NCBI RefSeq assembly: GCF_963678635.1
Contig: NC_087066.1
Location: forward strand, 44,129,624-44,193,623
Reading direction: 5' to 3'
DNA: 64,000 nt
DNA from: Symsagittifera roscoffensis
Taxonomy: Eukaryota; Xenacoelomorpha; Acoela; Convolutidae
A model generated the notes under the pieces. The model saw only the letters and a program-made list of their open reading frames with translations, made no database searches and was not told where the DNA came from. Position 1 is the stretch's first letter, and every line of letters starts with the position of its first letter. Below are positions 35,182 through 47,571 of the stretch, piece by piece. A program made the position numbers and the translations under genes.

Positions 35182-35730
35182 GTGTCCCGAGTGATTGACG
35201 TGCAAAAGAACAATCAGTTGAAGTATAGCTTCACAGGAGTTCCGGATACGGATCCGAGAGCCTGCTTCAATCGAGCGACTTGGAACCCAGCAGTAAGTCT
35301 GCAGCAAAAGCCACTTCGGTTATCACATCTGATACTGGGGGACATCTTGGTCAGAGTGCTCAAAAATTTGATGACTTCCTGGATCACCACGGTGATGTTG
35401 TTTGGAGGCGCAACGATAGTCCAGTTATTTCGGATGATGGAGCGGATGAGCCCAGGGAGAATCCTTCTTGTAATGATCCTAGTGGGGACAAATAACATCT
35501 CGAGAAGCTCAGATGAGGAAGAGGCACTATGGGCGGTACTGAAGTTCAACTGCGCGGTACTGACCGTCTGCACTGTACCAATTAGCACAAAGATGTTGAC
35601 AGCAGCAGGGAGGAGACATAATGAAGGAGCAATCAGGTGGAACAACATCCTGAGGAATCTTGCGAGTCGGAATGCTGGACAGAGGTGGACAGAGGGCACA
35701 CTGAGGTGTTCCCGAAGCTCTGGAACCTAA
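35182..35730 (+). pseudogene. SGNH-hydrolase-like remnant, element A
   Basis: Aligns with the SGNH domain of element B, but the block I motif reads LGDILVRVL (GDI instead of GDS, nucleophile lost) and block III reads GTNNISR (Asp replaced). Around 35690 the sequence jumps to what is position ~63890 in B. About 2.7 kb, including block V and the second SGNH-like region, is therefore deleted. Confidence 0.6.
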
Positions 35731-36654
35731 GGCCCTATGACAAAACAAATGGCGAGATCACGAGAATTCCTCGACTCACTGCGGCGTACCACAAGGTGAG
35801 AGAAGGGACGAAAGGTTGGGGTGATTACAAGAAGTTGCCTGAGGAAATCCCTGAGTTCCCTCTGATAAGAAGGATGTTGCTCGGAGCAGTCTCCGTAGTG
35901 CAAACTCCCAGATTGAGAGCGTTTGAGACAAATGAAAGGAGAGTGGCGAAATTCTCGGAAACGATGGATCCGTGTTTTGTGGGCAGGAATGCCGCAGTGT
36001 TGCAGCATACGCGATTTGTTTACACGGATCAAGCAACGAGAAGGCGGATAAGCAACGCAGCGACTCCGAAGCCTGGATGATTTGACAAGGAGTGGGCGAA
36101 ACTGGATCTAGCGCCTATGAAAATGAGAGGCAGAGCTGAATTACCAGGGTCTTCCCTGATGTTGACGAGTGTGAAGCCGGAGTTAACGGTGGGAGGAACG
36201 CTACAGACGAGAGCTTTGCTAGCACCCTTCGGATATGAAGAGGTCAAAATAATCTATGGAGAGGAAGAAGATCTGTCAGCTGGTAAGCTAGTCATACCGA
36301 AACTTCCAGAAGGGGCCGGAAGTGAAGAGCAAGGGCCCTCAAATTCGAAAAAGAAACCAGAAGGGAGTAAGCCGTCAATCGGAAGAACCTATGCAACAGG
36401 AACCCGATCAAGCTGAGAAAGAAGACGATAAGGCATCGACAGGAGGAGTATCCATCCCTGATTTCAATTTCCTCAGTGATTTTGAGAACGGCGCGGATGC
36501 GTTGGAGACTACTGAACCAGCAGACGAAGGTATTTCGACGCTGGAACCTCCGTCGGTCTTTATGGAAACAAGCCGGAATTTGCCGGAGAGCAACTCTCCG
36601 GGCAATTTTAAAGACAACGAACAGAGACTCCTCATGGTACCCAGTCCATTTTGA
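35637..36654 (+). pseudogene. Accessory frame, middle part, element A
   Basis: Frames 35637-36080, 36117-36416 (same phase, one TGA between) and 36322-36654. The start FPKLWNLRPYDKTNGEITRIP matches B YPKFWNLNPLTANGQEISRIP at the right edge of the window, which places this segment downstream of everything seen in B. No recognised domain. Confidence 0.5.
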
Positions 36655-36663
36655 AATTAGGTC

Positions 36664-36951
36664 TTGCGGGAGGTCCTTGACAAATTTGACGAGTGTGAAG
36701 GGAGATTGAGTGAATTATTTCTCGACTCAGCCACTGACGAAAGTGAGGCAAACACTCCTATCAAGATGACGCCGCAAGAAGACAAAGGAGAAGTGGTATA
36801 TCTGTCAAGAACCCGGAAAGGAACGGTGCGGTCAAAGTTAGTAATTGACCAAATTAATGAAATGAAGATGAAACTGGGCAGCAAGGTGACATTGAGAAAG
36901 GCGGTAAAGACGAAGGTGGATTACGAAATCTCGATAAAAGCTGTCAATTGA
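36664..36951 (+). pseudogene. Accessory frame piece, unknown
   Basis: 95-residue charged frame (TRKGTVRSKLVIDQINEMKM). It continues the phase of 36322-36654 after a TAG. No family recognised. The stretch up to 37130 has stops in all frames. Confidence 0.35.
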
Positions 36952-37130
36952 GCGAAAAGAAAAAGAGTCGAAGAAGCTATGGATCTGGGACAAGGTGATG
37001 ATCGATTGCCTGGCACAGACAGGATGCTGACTGATGTAGCGATGGTGCCACCCATTCTCAGGGCAGGAATAAAGTCAACCGGTTACAGTCCAAGAAGAGT
37101 GACCGCACTCTGACTGGAGCAACATTAGAA

Positions 37131-38333
37131 ATGGAAACACTCAGCCAATGTGGGGAGAGTACCATGAAAGACTTTAAACCGTCTCCCAGGAACCATGGAA
37201 AAGGAAGTGTTGTAGGACAGCTAGTCCCAGTGTCGGATACTGTATCAATAGATGAACACGCCAATGGATACATGGAGATGTTGGAGTACAGAAATTCGGC
37301 CAGAGGACACTTGCTGGCTCTGGAAGATCGAAGTGCCATGGAAGGTTACTTGGAAGCAAAGATGCAAAACTCCACCCTGAAGCAGAAAGCATACGGGACT
37401 CTGGTATCCTCTGAGATGCATACAGAAACGATAGAGCAGTTGGTGAGCCTTCCGTGGAGAGCGGCAGTGTTACGGTTTTTCGAAGAAGAGATGAGAACCA
37501 CGCCGAAGATACACGCTGTGATAGCAGTGCCTTACGTGAGAACTGAGTTACAACTGAGGTTCGCCTGGTGCATGATCGGACTGACTCGTGGAGAATATTG
37601 TTCAGTAGAAAGGAAGAAATCGAAAGAGGAGAAAGTGTTCTTAATGACGAGTATGAGAGATCTGATGACCCAAGAAGGAGCAGCAATAGCGTGCGCGAAG
37701 CCGAGAGATGCTCTCTGTTTCATTCGATTCATGATAGACCAAATGTCAGTGCCAGCAAATGTCAGTGCCTGTGTTAAGATGCTAAAGGAAGGCGATGAAC
37801 GAGCGAAAGCCTTGCTCTTGCTAGCACTGCTGGATATGCATCAAAGCAAACCAATGCGATTGAACATGAAGAAACCCGTGGAACAAGAACCCATGAGGAA
37901 AATAGACGAGATAAAGAGATTCTCAAACAAGGAGCTGAGGATCACCAAGGAATCCATGGGAGCACTGCCGAAATCCAGTGAATACTGTGGACCAATCAGG
38001 AAGAAGTCCTACAGTTACGTGTCCGGAATCATAGGGATGGCGTACAACCCTTTCCTAATTGAGGACATAAGCGATTGCTTCTTTGCTTACGAGCAAGCAG
38101 TGTTGCTAAGATTCTGGACTTCGAGAATTGCAACGATAAGAAGCGCTGGTAATCAGCAGGCCAAGCTGGGACTAGTCTTGGAGGAAAGGGTGACTGCACC
38201 TTCAGTGCCAAAATCGGACAACGGACAACCGGGTAGAATTTGGATTGGGATTCTCAGACGAACTGCTAATATCAAGTTCGATGGTAGCGTGGGAACTGAT
38301 GAAACCATCATGGTGTCCGAGTTCCAACGCTGA
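37131..38333 (+). pseudogene. Accessory frame piece, 400 residues, unknown
   Basis: The longest intact piece of the accessory frame in A. It is mostly helical, with hydrophobic stretches (AVLRFFEEEM, ALLLLALLDM) but no clear membrane segment, and I recognise no motif. Codon use resembles the rest of the element. Confidence 0.5.
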
Positions 38334-38811
38334 TTCGATATTACGTGCAACACAAGACGTACATAGGGAACTGAACTCAGACTGTAATCTGCGTGATCTT
38401 AATATCATCTATAACGTGATGACAACAGCCTCTAGGAGCAACGGAGAAGACAAAGTAGAGTTGCCTGGCTGGGGACCAGAGGACTGGGTTAAACCTGGTA
38501 GCTGTCTGGCAGAAATCTGTGGACTGGAAGGTCATGTCTGTGGAGGTCTGGATTGCGTGAAGACCTTGAAGAAACAACACAAGCAGTTGACGATTTTGTT
38601 TGGGAATATTGTGATGAAGACGAAGACAGAAACTGAACTAATTGCGGATTGCCATGGAGGAACCGAGATGAATCTAGTGACTGCACTAGGATTCTACAGC
38701 ATGTTTGGTTCTTTAAAGTCACTATTGAATCAAGAACAAAAGCATGCGATGGTCACGGCCATCAGTGTAGAAGTGGTCCCAGGAGTTTTGCAGACTGAGC
38801 AAAACACATAG
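38245..38811 (+). pseudogene. Accessory frame piece, Cys-containing, unknown
   Basis: Continues the accessory region in another phase from about 38330. GPEDWVKPGSCLAEICGLEG and VCGGLDCVKTL contain four spaced cysteines that could be a zinc or disulphide site. No family recognised. Confidence 0.4.
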
Positions 38812-38891
38812 GAAGGTGAAGGGAAGCAATCGAGGCGGAAATGAACATCTGACACAGTGGGACATATCGCAGACCGTCGGGAGCGCGATAT

Positions 38892-39488
38892 TTGGCGGGA
38901 TCTACATTAGCTCCAATGTGTAGGAGCAGATACCCAAAGCATTTCGTAGCTGTGGATGTGAAAAGTACGAGAACGATCGTGGATCAAGCCTTCTCGGTGC
39001 CAAAATGCGTAAGTTTAGCGAGAATGTCAGAAAAGTCTTACGAGCTACTGTGTAAAATATTCTCAGCGGTTCCGGAGAGAACTAAAGAAGAGTTAGAGTC
39101 AATACTGGGAAGGAAGTTCATGGGATACGCCATTGGGAACTTCAGTGACTTTGAGAGACAGAAGCAGAAAGGATCAACCGTCATGGATTACAATGCAGTA
39201 CACGAAAATGATGAAGTCCACCGAGTGATGATGGAAGTAGAACCACTACTGGAAGCTTCGGGAAAGCGTAATTGGAGGAGCATCATGTCAACACATGATG
39301 AGTTTCCCTGCCATTGTTTGTTGCAAACATGGTGGTACCCCGAGCGTAGTAATCTAGTGTTGATCTGGGACTGTGGAGAGCTGCTCTCCATGAATTTTAG
39401 CAGACTCATCACGGCCCATAAAGATAGTGATAGTGGGAGTTATGAAGGCGATACGATGGCTGGAAGCTCATATGAGGGAGAACAATAG
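38892..39488 (+). pseudogene. Accessory frame piece, unknown
   Basis: 198-residue frame (RYPKHFVAVDVKSTRTIVD; LLQTWWYPERSNLVLIWDCG). It is in the same broad coding stretch as the neighbouring pieces. No recognised motif. Confidence 0.4.
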
Positions 39489-39962
39489 ACAGGAGGCGCC
39501 AACGAGAGAACAGTTGCAGAAATTAGATTGTCTAAAAGATTTAGATCTTTTTGAGACAATGTGCAAAGTCTCGAACAATCCGATGGAAGTGAAAAGATAT
39601 GGGCCAAGAGACGTCTGATGCCATGGTTTAGAGCCAACATCAATGCATGGTTGTACGAATATGCTAAGAAGCATATGTCGAAGCACAGCAGAGTGTACAG
39701 TGCGTATCAGCTGGACATTGGGACAGGAGATTTCAAGCGAGCTTTTGTAACTCATCGGAATGCAGTGAATACCGCAGTGAAGAGAACTTCCAGGACGAGT
39801 GAATGTAATGGAAGGGAGAAAGAAGAGTTGTTGAATGAAGATTTGGAGAGAAACGTGACGTTGTGCCTCCACAACAGGGAACAGAGAATCAGGGAACAGT
39901 TCTTCCGGAACAGAGAAACTAACGTTGATCCTCTACCTTGTTGTAAACAAAGGGTAGAATAG
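39427..39962 (+). pseudogene. Accessory frame C-terminal end, element A
   Basis: The end of the accessory frame, shifting from the 39427 phase (REQLQKLDCLKDLDLFETMC) to the 39561 phase (RANINAWLYEYAKKHMSKHS) and stopping at 39962. Highly charged and basic. Its last ~100 bases are inside the duplicated 2.6-kb unit. Confidence 0.4.
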
Positions 39963-40909
39963 CAGAAGTGTTTGAGGACTGCTTCCAACAGCGTCAGGAT
40001 AGTTACCGATGTGTTGCAGGACACGGAAACTGAAAGTGCAGAGTCAATGTCGCAGGAGGAGGAGATGGAGCATTGATAGATGGCCGAAAAACAAGATGCA
40101 AAAAGAAACAAAATTAGAAGAATTTAGAAGTTTTAGAACTTCTAAACGACAAAAAAAGAAGAAAGAAGTGATCAACGAGAAAAAGTTACAACTCAGAATT
40201 GTTTTTTATGTGACAAAAAAACTCAAATGAGAAACAAAGCAACCAAGTTATAATTGAAACTGGAAGAAAGAATTTAGTTGAGTTTCGAACATTAAAAATT
40301 TTGTTGCATTTATAAATTTGCATTTGAATTTTAGTTAGTGGCTTTAAAGACATTTACTATTTATTTAGAAAGGCTTGAGTGAAGAGTATATTTAAATATT
40401 CCAGCCTGAATGATTATTTTTAACCAACTAGGATGACTGATCACTTTGTGGTGACATGAAAGGCTTGGGTAATCTCTTGAAGAGGTAGATTATTTCATTG
40501 TTCTTTCTAACCACAGAGTTCCTTAGTTTTGTTATTCAGGACCAATAACAACTAAAAATTGCGAAGGGAAGAAGCATAGTAGGATAATTTTAGCTTGTTG
40601 GTTGGCAGGACTGTCCTGCAAGTTAAAACCTTTTAAAACCTAAGAGAAAAAGTTTTAAATCAGGGTATTGACATTGGAAGTCAGAAAAAATGTTTTATCT
40701 TAAATCGTATCCTCGAAAGTGCAGATTAATGAAAGAATTTGGACGGCTACAGTGATGTAGTATAATGCCATTTATATTCTGCATTGAGTCGATATGGCGT
40801 GGATAAAAATGATTTCGTGCATTTTGTAAATTCTGTTTGATGGCACTGTACCATTTTTACGAAGACTAAGGGATTCAATGGGGACATTGGGCGGGCTGTC
40901 CGGAGAGTA
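39963..40909 (+). other. 3' non-coding tail of element A
   Basis: AT-rich stretch between the end of the accessory frame and the 3' LTR. No gene seen; the minus-strand frame at 40747-40974 crosses the LTR border and is not supported. The last bases before the LTR, TGTCCGGAGAGTA, are the candidate 3' polypurine tract. Confidence 0.6.
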
Positions 40910-41423
40910 TGTGACATTCGACCAGAATTGACAAAAAAAGGCCAGTTCGAGTTATTAGCCGCTGACCTTGACAATTGGCAGTTTTAACAGACTAGCGACG
41001 TTATTGGAACGATTAGACAAACTGTGATGGTCAGAATATTCTGGCAATTTAAATTTTTGAAATTTCGAATGATGACGTCAGATTTTCTGAGAAACGTCAA
41101 AAACGGCCATTTTGGAAGAAATCCAAACTAAAACAGAACAACGACAGAAGTTGAAAAAACAACAACGAAGTTAGTTGTGAGAAAAACGACGATAAGAGAT
41201 AGAAGCATACAACATAGTATTAGCAGAGACCGCTCCGAGTTGCAACGATTGTGTCGCTACAATCGCTGCAAGGCCATTCACACTAACGGTGAAGAGTGGA
41301 AACCAGCTATCCGGAGAGGAAATAAGGGTGTTATTTCCCCGGATTCAGGAATCCGGAGGGGTCTTGGGACTTGAACTTGAACCATTTTAAACTAATTTTT
41401 AGCTTCCTGGTTATGTCCTGAAT
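40910..41423 (+). repeat. 3' LTR of element A, first half (copy 1)
   Basis: Starts TGTGACATTCGACC like the 5' LTR and follows it to GTTATGTCCTGAAT, where the satellite-bearing insert begins. The LTR sequence resumes at 46234. Confidence 0.8.
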
Positions 41424-42508
41424 CTATTATATATTTAAATGCGGGCTTCACTATCTCGCCATGTTTAAGCTTTTTCAACGTACTATTTTTGCATGTTTAA
41501 GCTATATCGTATATTGCAATGGTTAAGATTTTTTTTCGATTTCCCAATTTGATTTTGGTGGTTATTTCACCGAAATTAAATTAAGCAGCCCAAAATTGAA
41601 TTAGGGGTTGCGAATTTGGCCTCCAATTTTGAATGCCCGAATCATTTTCATTTTAGCTAACGAGATAAGACGATTTTTGAGGTTTTTTCAAAAATTATCT
41701 GAAATTTCAAATAACAAAATAATTTAAAAAAAACTTGAAGTTCCCAACCCTGTAGTTAGGTGCTGTCAGAGTACTCTAAGGAGTTTCAAATCTTGCCTCC
41801 AAATATGACTGTTCAAATCCTTGTAGTTTTCGAGATATGACGTTTATTGTGTTTTTTTGAGAAAAATTTTCGGAAAACATATAAAATCTTTTTCGCGAAG
41901 TCTGAAATTCCCAACCCTGTTGTTGGGTCTTGTCAGAGTAATCTCAAAGATTGCGAATGTTGCCTCCAAATATGACTGCTCAAGTCTTTGTAGTTTTCGA
42001 GATATGACGTTTTTTGTGGTTTTTTCAAAAATTTTCAGAAAATTTTAATTAATTCTCAAAATTTGAAATTCCCATCCTTGTAGTTGGATGCTGCCAGAGT
42101 ACTATCAAGGATCGCGAATCTTGCCTCCTAATATGATTGCTCAAATCCTTGTAGTTTTCGAGATATGATGTTTTTTGAGATTTTTTCAAAAATTTTCAGA
42201 AAATTTTTAATAATTATTTCTCAAAAATTGAAATTCCCAACCTTGTAATTGGGTGCTGCCAGAGTACTCAAAAAAGTAGCAAATCTTGCCTCCAATTATG
42301 ATTGTTCAAATCCTTGTAGTTTTCGAGATATGACGTTTATTGTGTTTTTTTGAGAAAAATTTTCGGAAAACATATAAATTCTTTTTCGCGAAGTTGTTGG
42401 GTCCTGTCAGAGTAATCTCAAAGATTGCGAATGTTGCCTCCAAATATGACTGCTCAAGTCTTTGTAGTTTTCGAGATATGACGTTTTTTGTGGTTTTTTC
42501 AAAAAAAT
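41424..42508 (+). repeat. Satellite, ~165-bp monomers, block 1
   Basis: After a unique start, about five monomers share CTTGTAGTTTTCGAGATATG, spaced 162-166 bp (one of 148). Each monomer contains TTTGAAATTCCCAACC and a variable poly-T/TTTTCAAAAA part. The frames at 41857 and 42340 are repeat artefacts. Confidence 0.75.
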
Positions 42509-43470
42509 GTGCCTCCACAACAGGGAACAGAGAATCAGGGAACAGTTCTGCCGGAACAGAGAAACTAACGTTGATCCTCTACCTTGTTGTAAACAAAGGG
42601 TAGAATAGCAGAAGTGTTTGAGGACTGCTTCCAACAGCGTCAGGATAGTTACCGATGTGTTGCAGGACACGGAAACTGAAAGTGCAGAGTCAATGTCGCA
42701 GGAGGAGGAGATGGAGCATTGATAGATGGCCGAAAAACAAGATGCAAAAAGAAACAAAATTGTTTTTTATGTGACAAAAAAACTCAAATGAGAAACAAAG
42801 CAACCAAGTTATAATTGAAACTGGAAGAAAGAATTTAGTTGAGTTTCGAACATTAAAAATTTTGTTGCATTTATAAATTTGCATTTGAATTTTAGTTAGT
42901 GGCTTTAAAGACATTTACTATTTATTTAGAAAGGCTTGAGTGAAGAGTATATTTAAATATTCCAGCCTGAATGATTATTTTTAACCAACTAGGATGACTG
43001 ATCACTTTGTGGTGACATGAAAGGCTTGGGTAATCTCTTGAAGAGGTAGATTATTTCATTGTTCTTTCTAACCACAGAGTTCCTTAGTTTTGTTATTCAG
43101 GACCAATAACAACTAAAAATTGCGAAGGGAAGAAGCATAGTAGGATAATTTTAGCTTGTTGGTTGGCAGGACTGTCCTGCAAGTTAAAACCTTTTAAAAC
43201 CTAAGAGAAAAAGTTTTAAATCAGGGTATTGACATTGGAAGTCAGAAAAAATGTTTTATCTTAAATCGTATCCTCGAAAGTGCAGATTAATGAAAGAATT
43301 TGGACGGCTACAGTGATGTAGTATAATGCCATTTATATTCTGCAGTGAGTCGATATGGCGTGGATAAAAATGATTTCGTGCATTTTGTAAATTCTGTTTG
43401 ATGGCACTGTACCATTTTTACGAAGACTAAGGGATTCAATGGGGACATTGGGCGGGCTGTCCAGAGAGTA
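42509..43470 (+). repeat. Tandem duplication unit 2: copied 3' tail of element A
   Basis: Restart of the duplicated unit, joined directly to the satellite at the TTTTTTCAAAAAAAT junction. An 85-nt segment present at 40113-40197 is missing here. It contains no complete gene; the frame end KQRVE is a copy of the accessory C-terminus. Confidence 0.8.
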
Positions 43471-43985
43471 TGTGACATTCGACCAGAATTGACAAAAAAA
43501 GGCCACTTCGAGTTATTAGCCGCTGACCTTGACAATTGGCAGTTTTAACAGATTAGCGACGTTATTGGAACGATTAGACAAACTGTGATGGTCAGAATAT
43601 TCTGGCAATTTAAATTTTTGAAATTTCGAATGATGACGTCAGATTTTCTGAGAAACGTCAAAAACGGCCATTTTGGAAGAAATCCAAACTAAAACAGAAC
43701 AACGACAGAAGTTGAAAAAACAACAACGAAGTTAGTTGTGAGAAAAACGACGATAAGAGATAGAAGCATACAACATAGTATTAGCAGAGACCGCTCCGAG
43801 TTGCAACGATTGTGTCGCTACAATCGCTGCAAGGCCATTCACACTAACGGTGAAGAGTGGAAACCAGCTATCCGGAGAGGAAATAAGGGTGTTATTTCCC
43901 CGGATTCAGGAATCCGGAGGGGTCTTGGGACTTGAACTTGAACCATTTTAAACTAATTTTTAGCTTCCTGGTTATGTCCTGAATC
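43471..43985 (+). repeat. 3' LTR of element A, first half (copy 2)
   Basis: Duplicate of 40910-41423 at an offset of 2561 bp, with few substitutions. The frame at 43738-43935 duplicates the one at 41177. Confidence 0.8.
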
Positions 43986-46233
43986 TATTATATATTTAAA
44001 TGCGGGCTTCACTATCTCGCCATGTTTAAGCTTTTTCAACGTACTATTTTTGCATGTTTAAGCTATATCGTATATTGCAATGGTTAAGATTTTTTTTCGA
44101 TTTCCCAATTTGATTTTGGTGGTTATTTCACCGAAATTAAATTAAGCAGCCCAAAATTGAATTAGGGGTTGCGAATTTGGCCTCCAATTTTGAATGCCCG
44201 AATCATTTTCATTTTAGCTAACGAGATAAGACGATTTTTGAGGTTTTTTCAAAAATTATCTGAAATTTCAAATAACAAAATAATTCAAAAAAAACTTGAA
44301 GTTCCCAACCCTGTAGTTAGGTGCTGTCAGAGTACTCTAAGGAGTTTCAAATCTTGCCTCCAAATATGACTGTTCAAATCCTTGTAGTTTTCGAGATATG
44401 ACATTTATTGTGTTTTTTTGAGAAAAATTTTCGGAAAACATATAAATTCTTTTTCGCGAAGTCTGAAATTCCCAACCCTGTTGTTGGGTCCTGTCAGAGT
44501 AATCTCAAAGATTGCGAATGTTGCCTCCAAATATGACTGCTCAAGTCTTTGTAGTTTTCGAGATATGACGTTTTTAGTGGTTTTTTCAAAAATTTTCAGA
44601 AAACTTTAATTAATTCTCAAAATTTGAAATTCCCATCCTTGTAGTTGGATGCTGCCAGAGTACTATCAAGGATCGCGAATCTTGCCTCATAATATGATTG
44701 CTCAAATCCTTGTAGTTTTCGAGATATGATGTTTTTTGAGATTTTTTCAAAAATTTTCAGAAAATTTTTAATAATTATTTCTCAAAATTTGAAATTCCCA
44801 ACCTTGTAGTTGGGTGCTGCCAGAGTACTCGAAAAAGTAGCAAATCTTGCCTCCAAATATGATTGTTCAAATCCTTGTAGTTTTCGAGATATGACGTTTA
44901 TTGTGTTTTTTTGAGAAAATTTTCGGAAAACATATAAATTCTTTTTCGCGAAGTCTGAAATTCCCAACCTTGTTGTTGGGTCCTGTCAGAGTAATCTCAA
45001 AGATTGCGAAACTTGACTCCAAATAAGATTGCTCAAATCCTTGTAGTTTTCGAGATATGATGTTTTTTGAGATTTTTTCAAAAATTTTCAGAAAATTTTT
45101 AATAATTATTTCTCAAAATTTGAAATTCCCAACCTTGTAGTTGGATGCTGCCAGAGTACTATCAAGGATCGCAAATCTTGCCTCCAAATATGATTGCTCA
45201 AATCCTTGTAGTTTTTGAGATTGATATTTTTTGAGATTTTTTCAAAAACTTTCAGAAAATTTTTAATAATTATTTCTCAAAATTTGAAATTCCCAACCTT
45301 GTAGTTGGGTGCTGCCAGAGTACTCGAAAAAGTAGCAAATCTTGCCTCCAGTGACTGCTCAAATCTTTGTAGTTTTCGAGATGTGACGTTTTTGTGATTT
45401 TTTCAACATTTTTCAGAAAACTTAAATTATTATTAGTTTTTAAAAATCTGAAATTCCCAACCCTGTGGTTTGGTCCTGTCGGAGTACTCTCAAAGATTGC
45501 GAATCTTGCCTCCAAGTATGACTGCTCAATACTTTGTAGTTTTCGAGATATGACGTTTTTTGCGATTTTTTTCAAAAACTTTCAGAAAACTTAAATTATT
45601 TCTTTTCCTTAAAAAACTGAAATTCCCAACCCTGTAGTTAGGTTCTATCAAAGTACTACCAAGAATTGCGAATCTTGCCGCCAAATATCACTGATCATTT
45701 CATTGTAGTTTTCGATATGTGACGTTTTTTGTGATTTTTTCAAAATTTTCAGAAAGTGCAAATTAATTATGTTTCAAAATTTGAAATTCCCAACTCTATA
45801 TTTCGGTGTTGTCAGGGTACTCTAAAGAGTTGCAAATCTTTCCACATGCGACTGCTCAAATGCTTTTAGTTTCTGAGATGTTTTGAAAGATTTTTTCAAA
45901 ACTTCTCAAAGAACTTATCTACAAAGAAATTCAAAAAATTTTAAACTTCTAACTTGATAAAGATACAACCTTATTGTCAGCGTACACCCAGGTGTCTCAA
46001 ATCTTGCCTCAGTGGTCCCAAATCTGGCTTCCAAATTTCTCCAATGGCCCATTAAGTTTTCGAGATGACGCTTTTAAAATGAGAATTAAAAAAAAATTAA
46101 AAGTTCGAAATTACCAACCCTGTAATTGGGTGCAGTCAGAGTACACTATAAGTTTGCACATGTTGTTTCCAATATATGCGGTTTTTCAGGAGTTGTCAAA
46201 AATTTCGAAGCACCGAAGGTGTCTTAATTGCTA
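43986..46233 (+). repeat. Satellite, ~165-bp monomers, block 2
   Basis: About eleven monomers, the first ones homologous to block 1 and the later ones (after ~45400) progressively diverged. This is what an array expanding from one end would leave. It ends at the resumed LTR sequence. Confidence 0.75.
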
Positions 46234-46647
46234 GTTGAATTTAATTAACATCTGGATTCAATTTCTGACGATGAGAAGCTATGAGTTAAGAGAAAGGGTT
46301 GATCCATCTTCGATGGAGATGATGATTGTTATCTACTGAACAAAAACAATAGTAGTATAATAAGTAGTAGTAGTAGTAGCCCTGTTTTTAGGAGTGACCT
46401 CGTGGTCTGGGGATACTGAAACCCAGCCATGAGTTCACTAATTTTGCACGAAGTAAGTTAATTTGAGCGTTCTGGTCGAAGCCGGAGAACAGTAACGTTT
46501 TTGTCGACCCGATGTTGAAAAGACCACCAAAAGAACTGGTTTTGGTAGAGACGGTGAAAAGCATGTAGAGCTTTGTTTAGACGCTGGCCAGTCGTTTTAT
46601 AGCTTAGCTTTATTTTTCGTCGATATGTACTTTCGGGCGAATGTTAC
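46234..46647 (+). repeat. 3' LTR of element A, second half
   Basis: Resumes at TGAATTTAATTAACATC, matching 22073 onward, and ends GAATGTTAC. The final A of the 5' LTR is replaced by T here. Element B begins 18 bp downstream. Confidence 0.8.
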
Positions 46648-46665
46648 TTTTTTCATCTTACTCAC

Positions 46666-47560
46666 TGTGCCAGTCGGTCATATCTGGAAGTTTGACCTTG
46701 AGGGACACGAAAATACGTGATTTTGGAGTGAAGTTTTATTTTTCAAAATTTCGAATGGAGCCTGTCATGCTCAGTTTTCTCGCAACAACTGAAAACACAA
46801 AGTGAAAAATCAGAACGACCGAATTTACAATTGCGGGAAAATACTTAAGAAAACAACAGGAAATTGCTATTCGCAATTTCCAGATACAAAATAAGACACG
46901 AGTAGAGCCGTCTTATCCTGAAATAGGAGACGAGATAATCGCGAGAGAAGAGTACAATTATTCGAACTGAACTAGAGTGAACCTTCAACGGAAAGGTGGA
47001 CAGCTGGAGTGTCCCAATGGTTCAGACAAAAACTTCAATTCTAGAGTCTAAACTTATTTCCTTTATGAAAACCGATTAGTATTGAAGTACTCAAGTTATT
47101 TTATTTAATTCTCGAGTTGCTCATTAATTTAATTACTCCTTATACTCGAGTGCGTCAACATGTGAGTTTCTAATTTAATTTTCTCGAGTGTGTTTTATGA
47201 TTGTTATGTTGAGATAAGGCGAGTTTTAGGTTGATCCATCTGAAATGGATCAAAGTTCCACTGTCCAATAAAAAGTAACTTAACGGATTGTTCCGACCCT
47301 GTTTTTAACGGCGTTCGTGTTTTTTGGGTATTTTGAGACCTAAGTATGGGAACGTTCTTATTTTCTAGAGTGGGGGGATATTTTGGTAGTAGCCTTTAAG
47401 CTGTAACGGGTTCTAGTCTCATGTCGCAAGCGAACCGAATGGGCTCCGACCGTTCTTGAGGTAGAAAAACACAAGAGATAGTGTCCCTGACTCTTTAGCC
47501 AATGGTTATAGGGTCTATTTTTCTTAAGCCTCATTGTGACCGAAGTAGGCGACTGTTACA
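46666..47560 (+). repeat. 5' LTR of element B
   Basis: Borders are inferred because the 3' LTR is outside the window. TGTGCCAGTC at the start and GACTGTTACA at the end are an inverted repeat corresponding to TGTGACATTC/GAATGTTACA in A. The PBS-like site follows at the same spacing. Interior similarity to LTR A is patchy. Confidence 0.6.
47267..47272 (+). terminator. AATAAA in LTR B
   Basis: Canonical polyadenylation hexamer in the LTR at CCAATAAAAAG. LTR A has no AATAAA at the equivalent site. Likely signal for the R/U5 region; use is inferred. Confidence 0.4.
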
Positions 47561-47571
47561 TAGTGTTTTTA

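Larger units (their letters stand above)
39863..42508 (+). repeat. Tandem duplication unit 1 (about 2.6 kb)
   Basis: Runs from GTGCCTCCACAACAGGG through the element A 3' tail, the first half of the 3' LTR and part of the satellite. The same order restarts at 42509. The copies look ~99% identical, apart from an 85-nt deletion in unit 2 and changes in satellite monomers, so the duplication is recent compared with the LTRs. Confidence 0.8.
21561..46647 (+). mobile_element. Giant Ty3/Gypsy-type LTR retroelement A (decayed)
   Basis: 5' LTR 21561-22482; 3' LTR from 40910, broken up to 46647. The order gag, protease, RT, RNase H, integrase is that of Ty3/Gypsy. A macro-like module and a large accessory frame are added before the 3' LTR. 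Without the ~4.8-kb insertion inside its 3' LTR it would be about 20 kb. The two LTRs differ at very roughly 7% by eye over the first 260 bases, and the coding region has many stops, frameshifts and two large deletions relative to element B, so it is old and inactive. Confidence 0.85.

Noticed and set aside
34133-39962. Envelope gene of an errantivirus-like element
   Set aside because: The position after pol suggests env, but there is no signal peptide, no furin site with fusion peptide, and no C-terminal anchor. The recognised motifs are coiled coil and SGNH.
41857-45594. Repeated small frames such as GPVRVISKIANVASKYDCSS
   Set aside because: Generated by the ~165-bp satellite; the same peptide recurs with each monomer and breaks at monomer variants.
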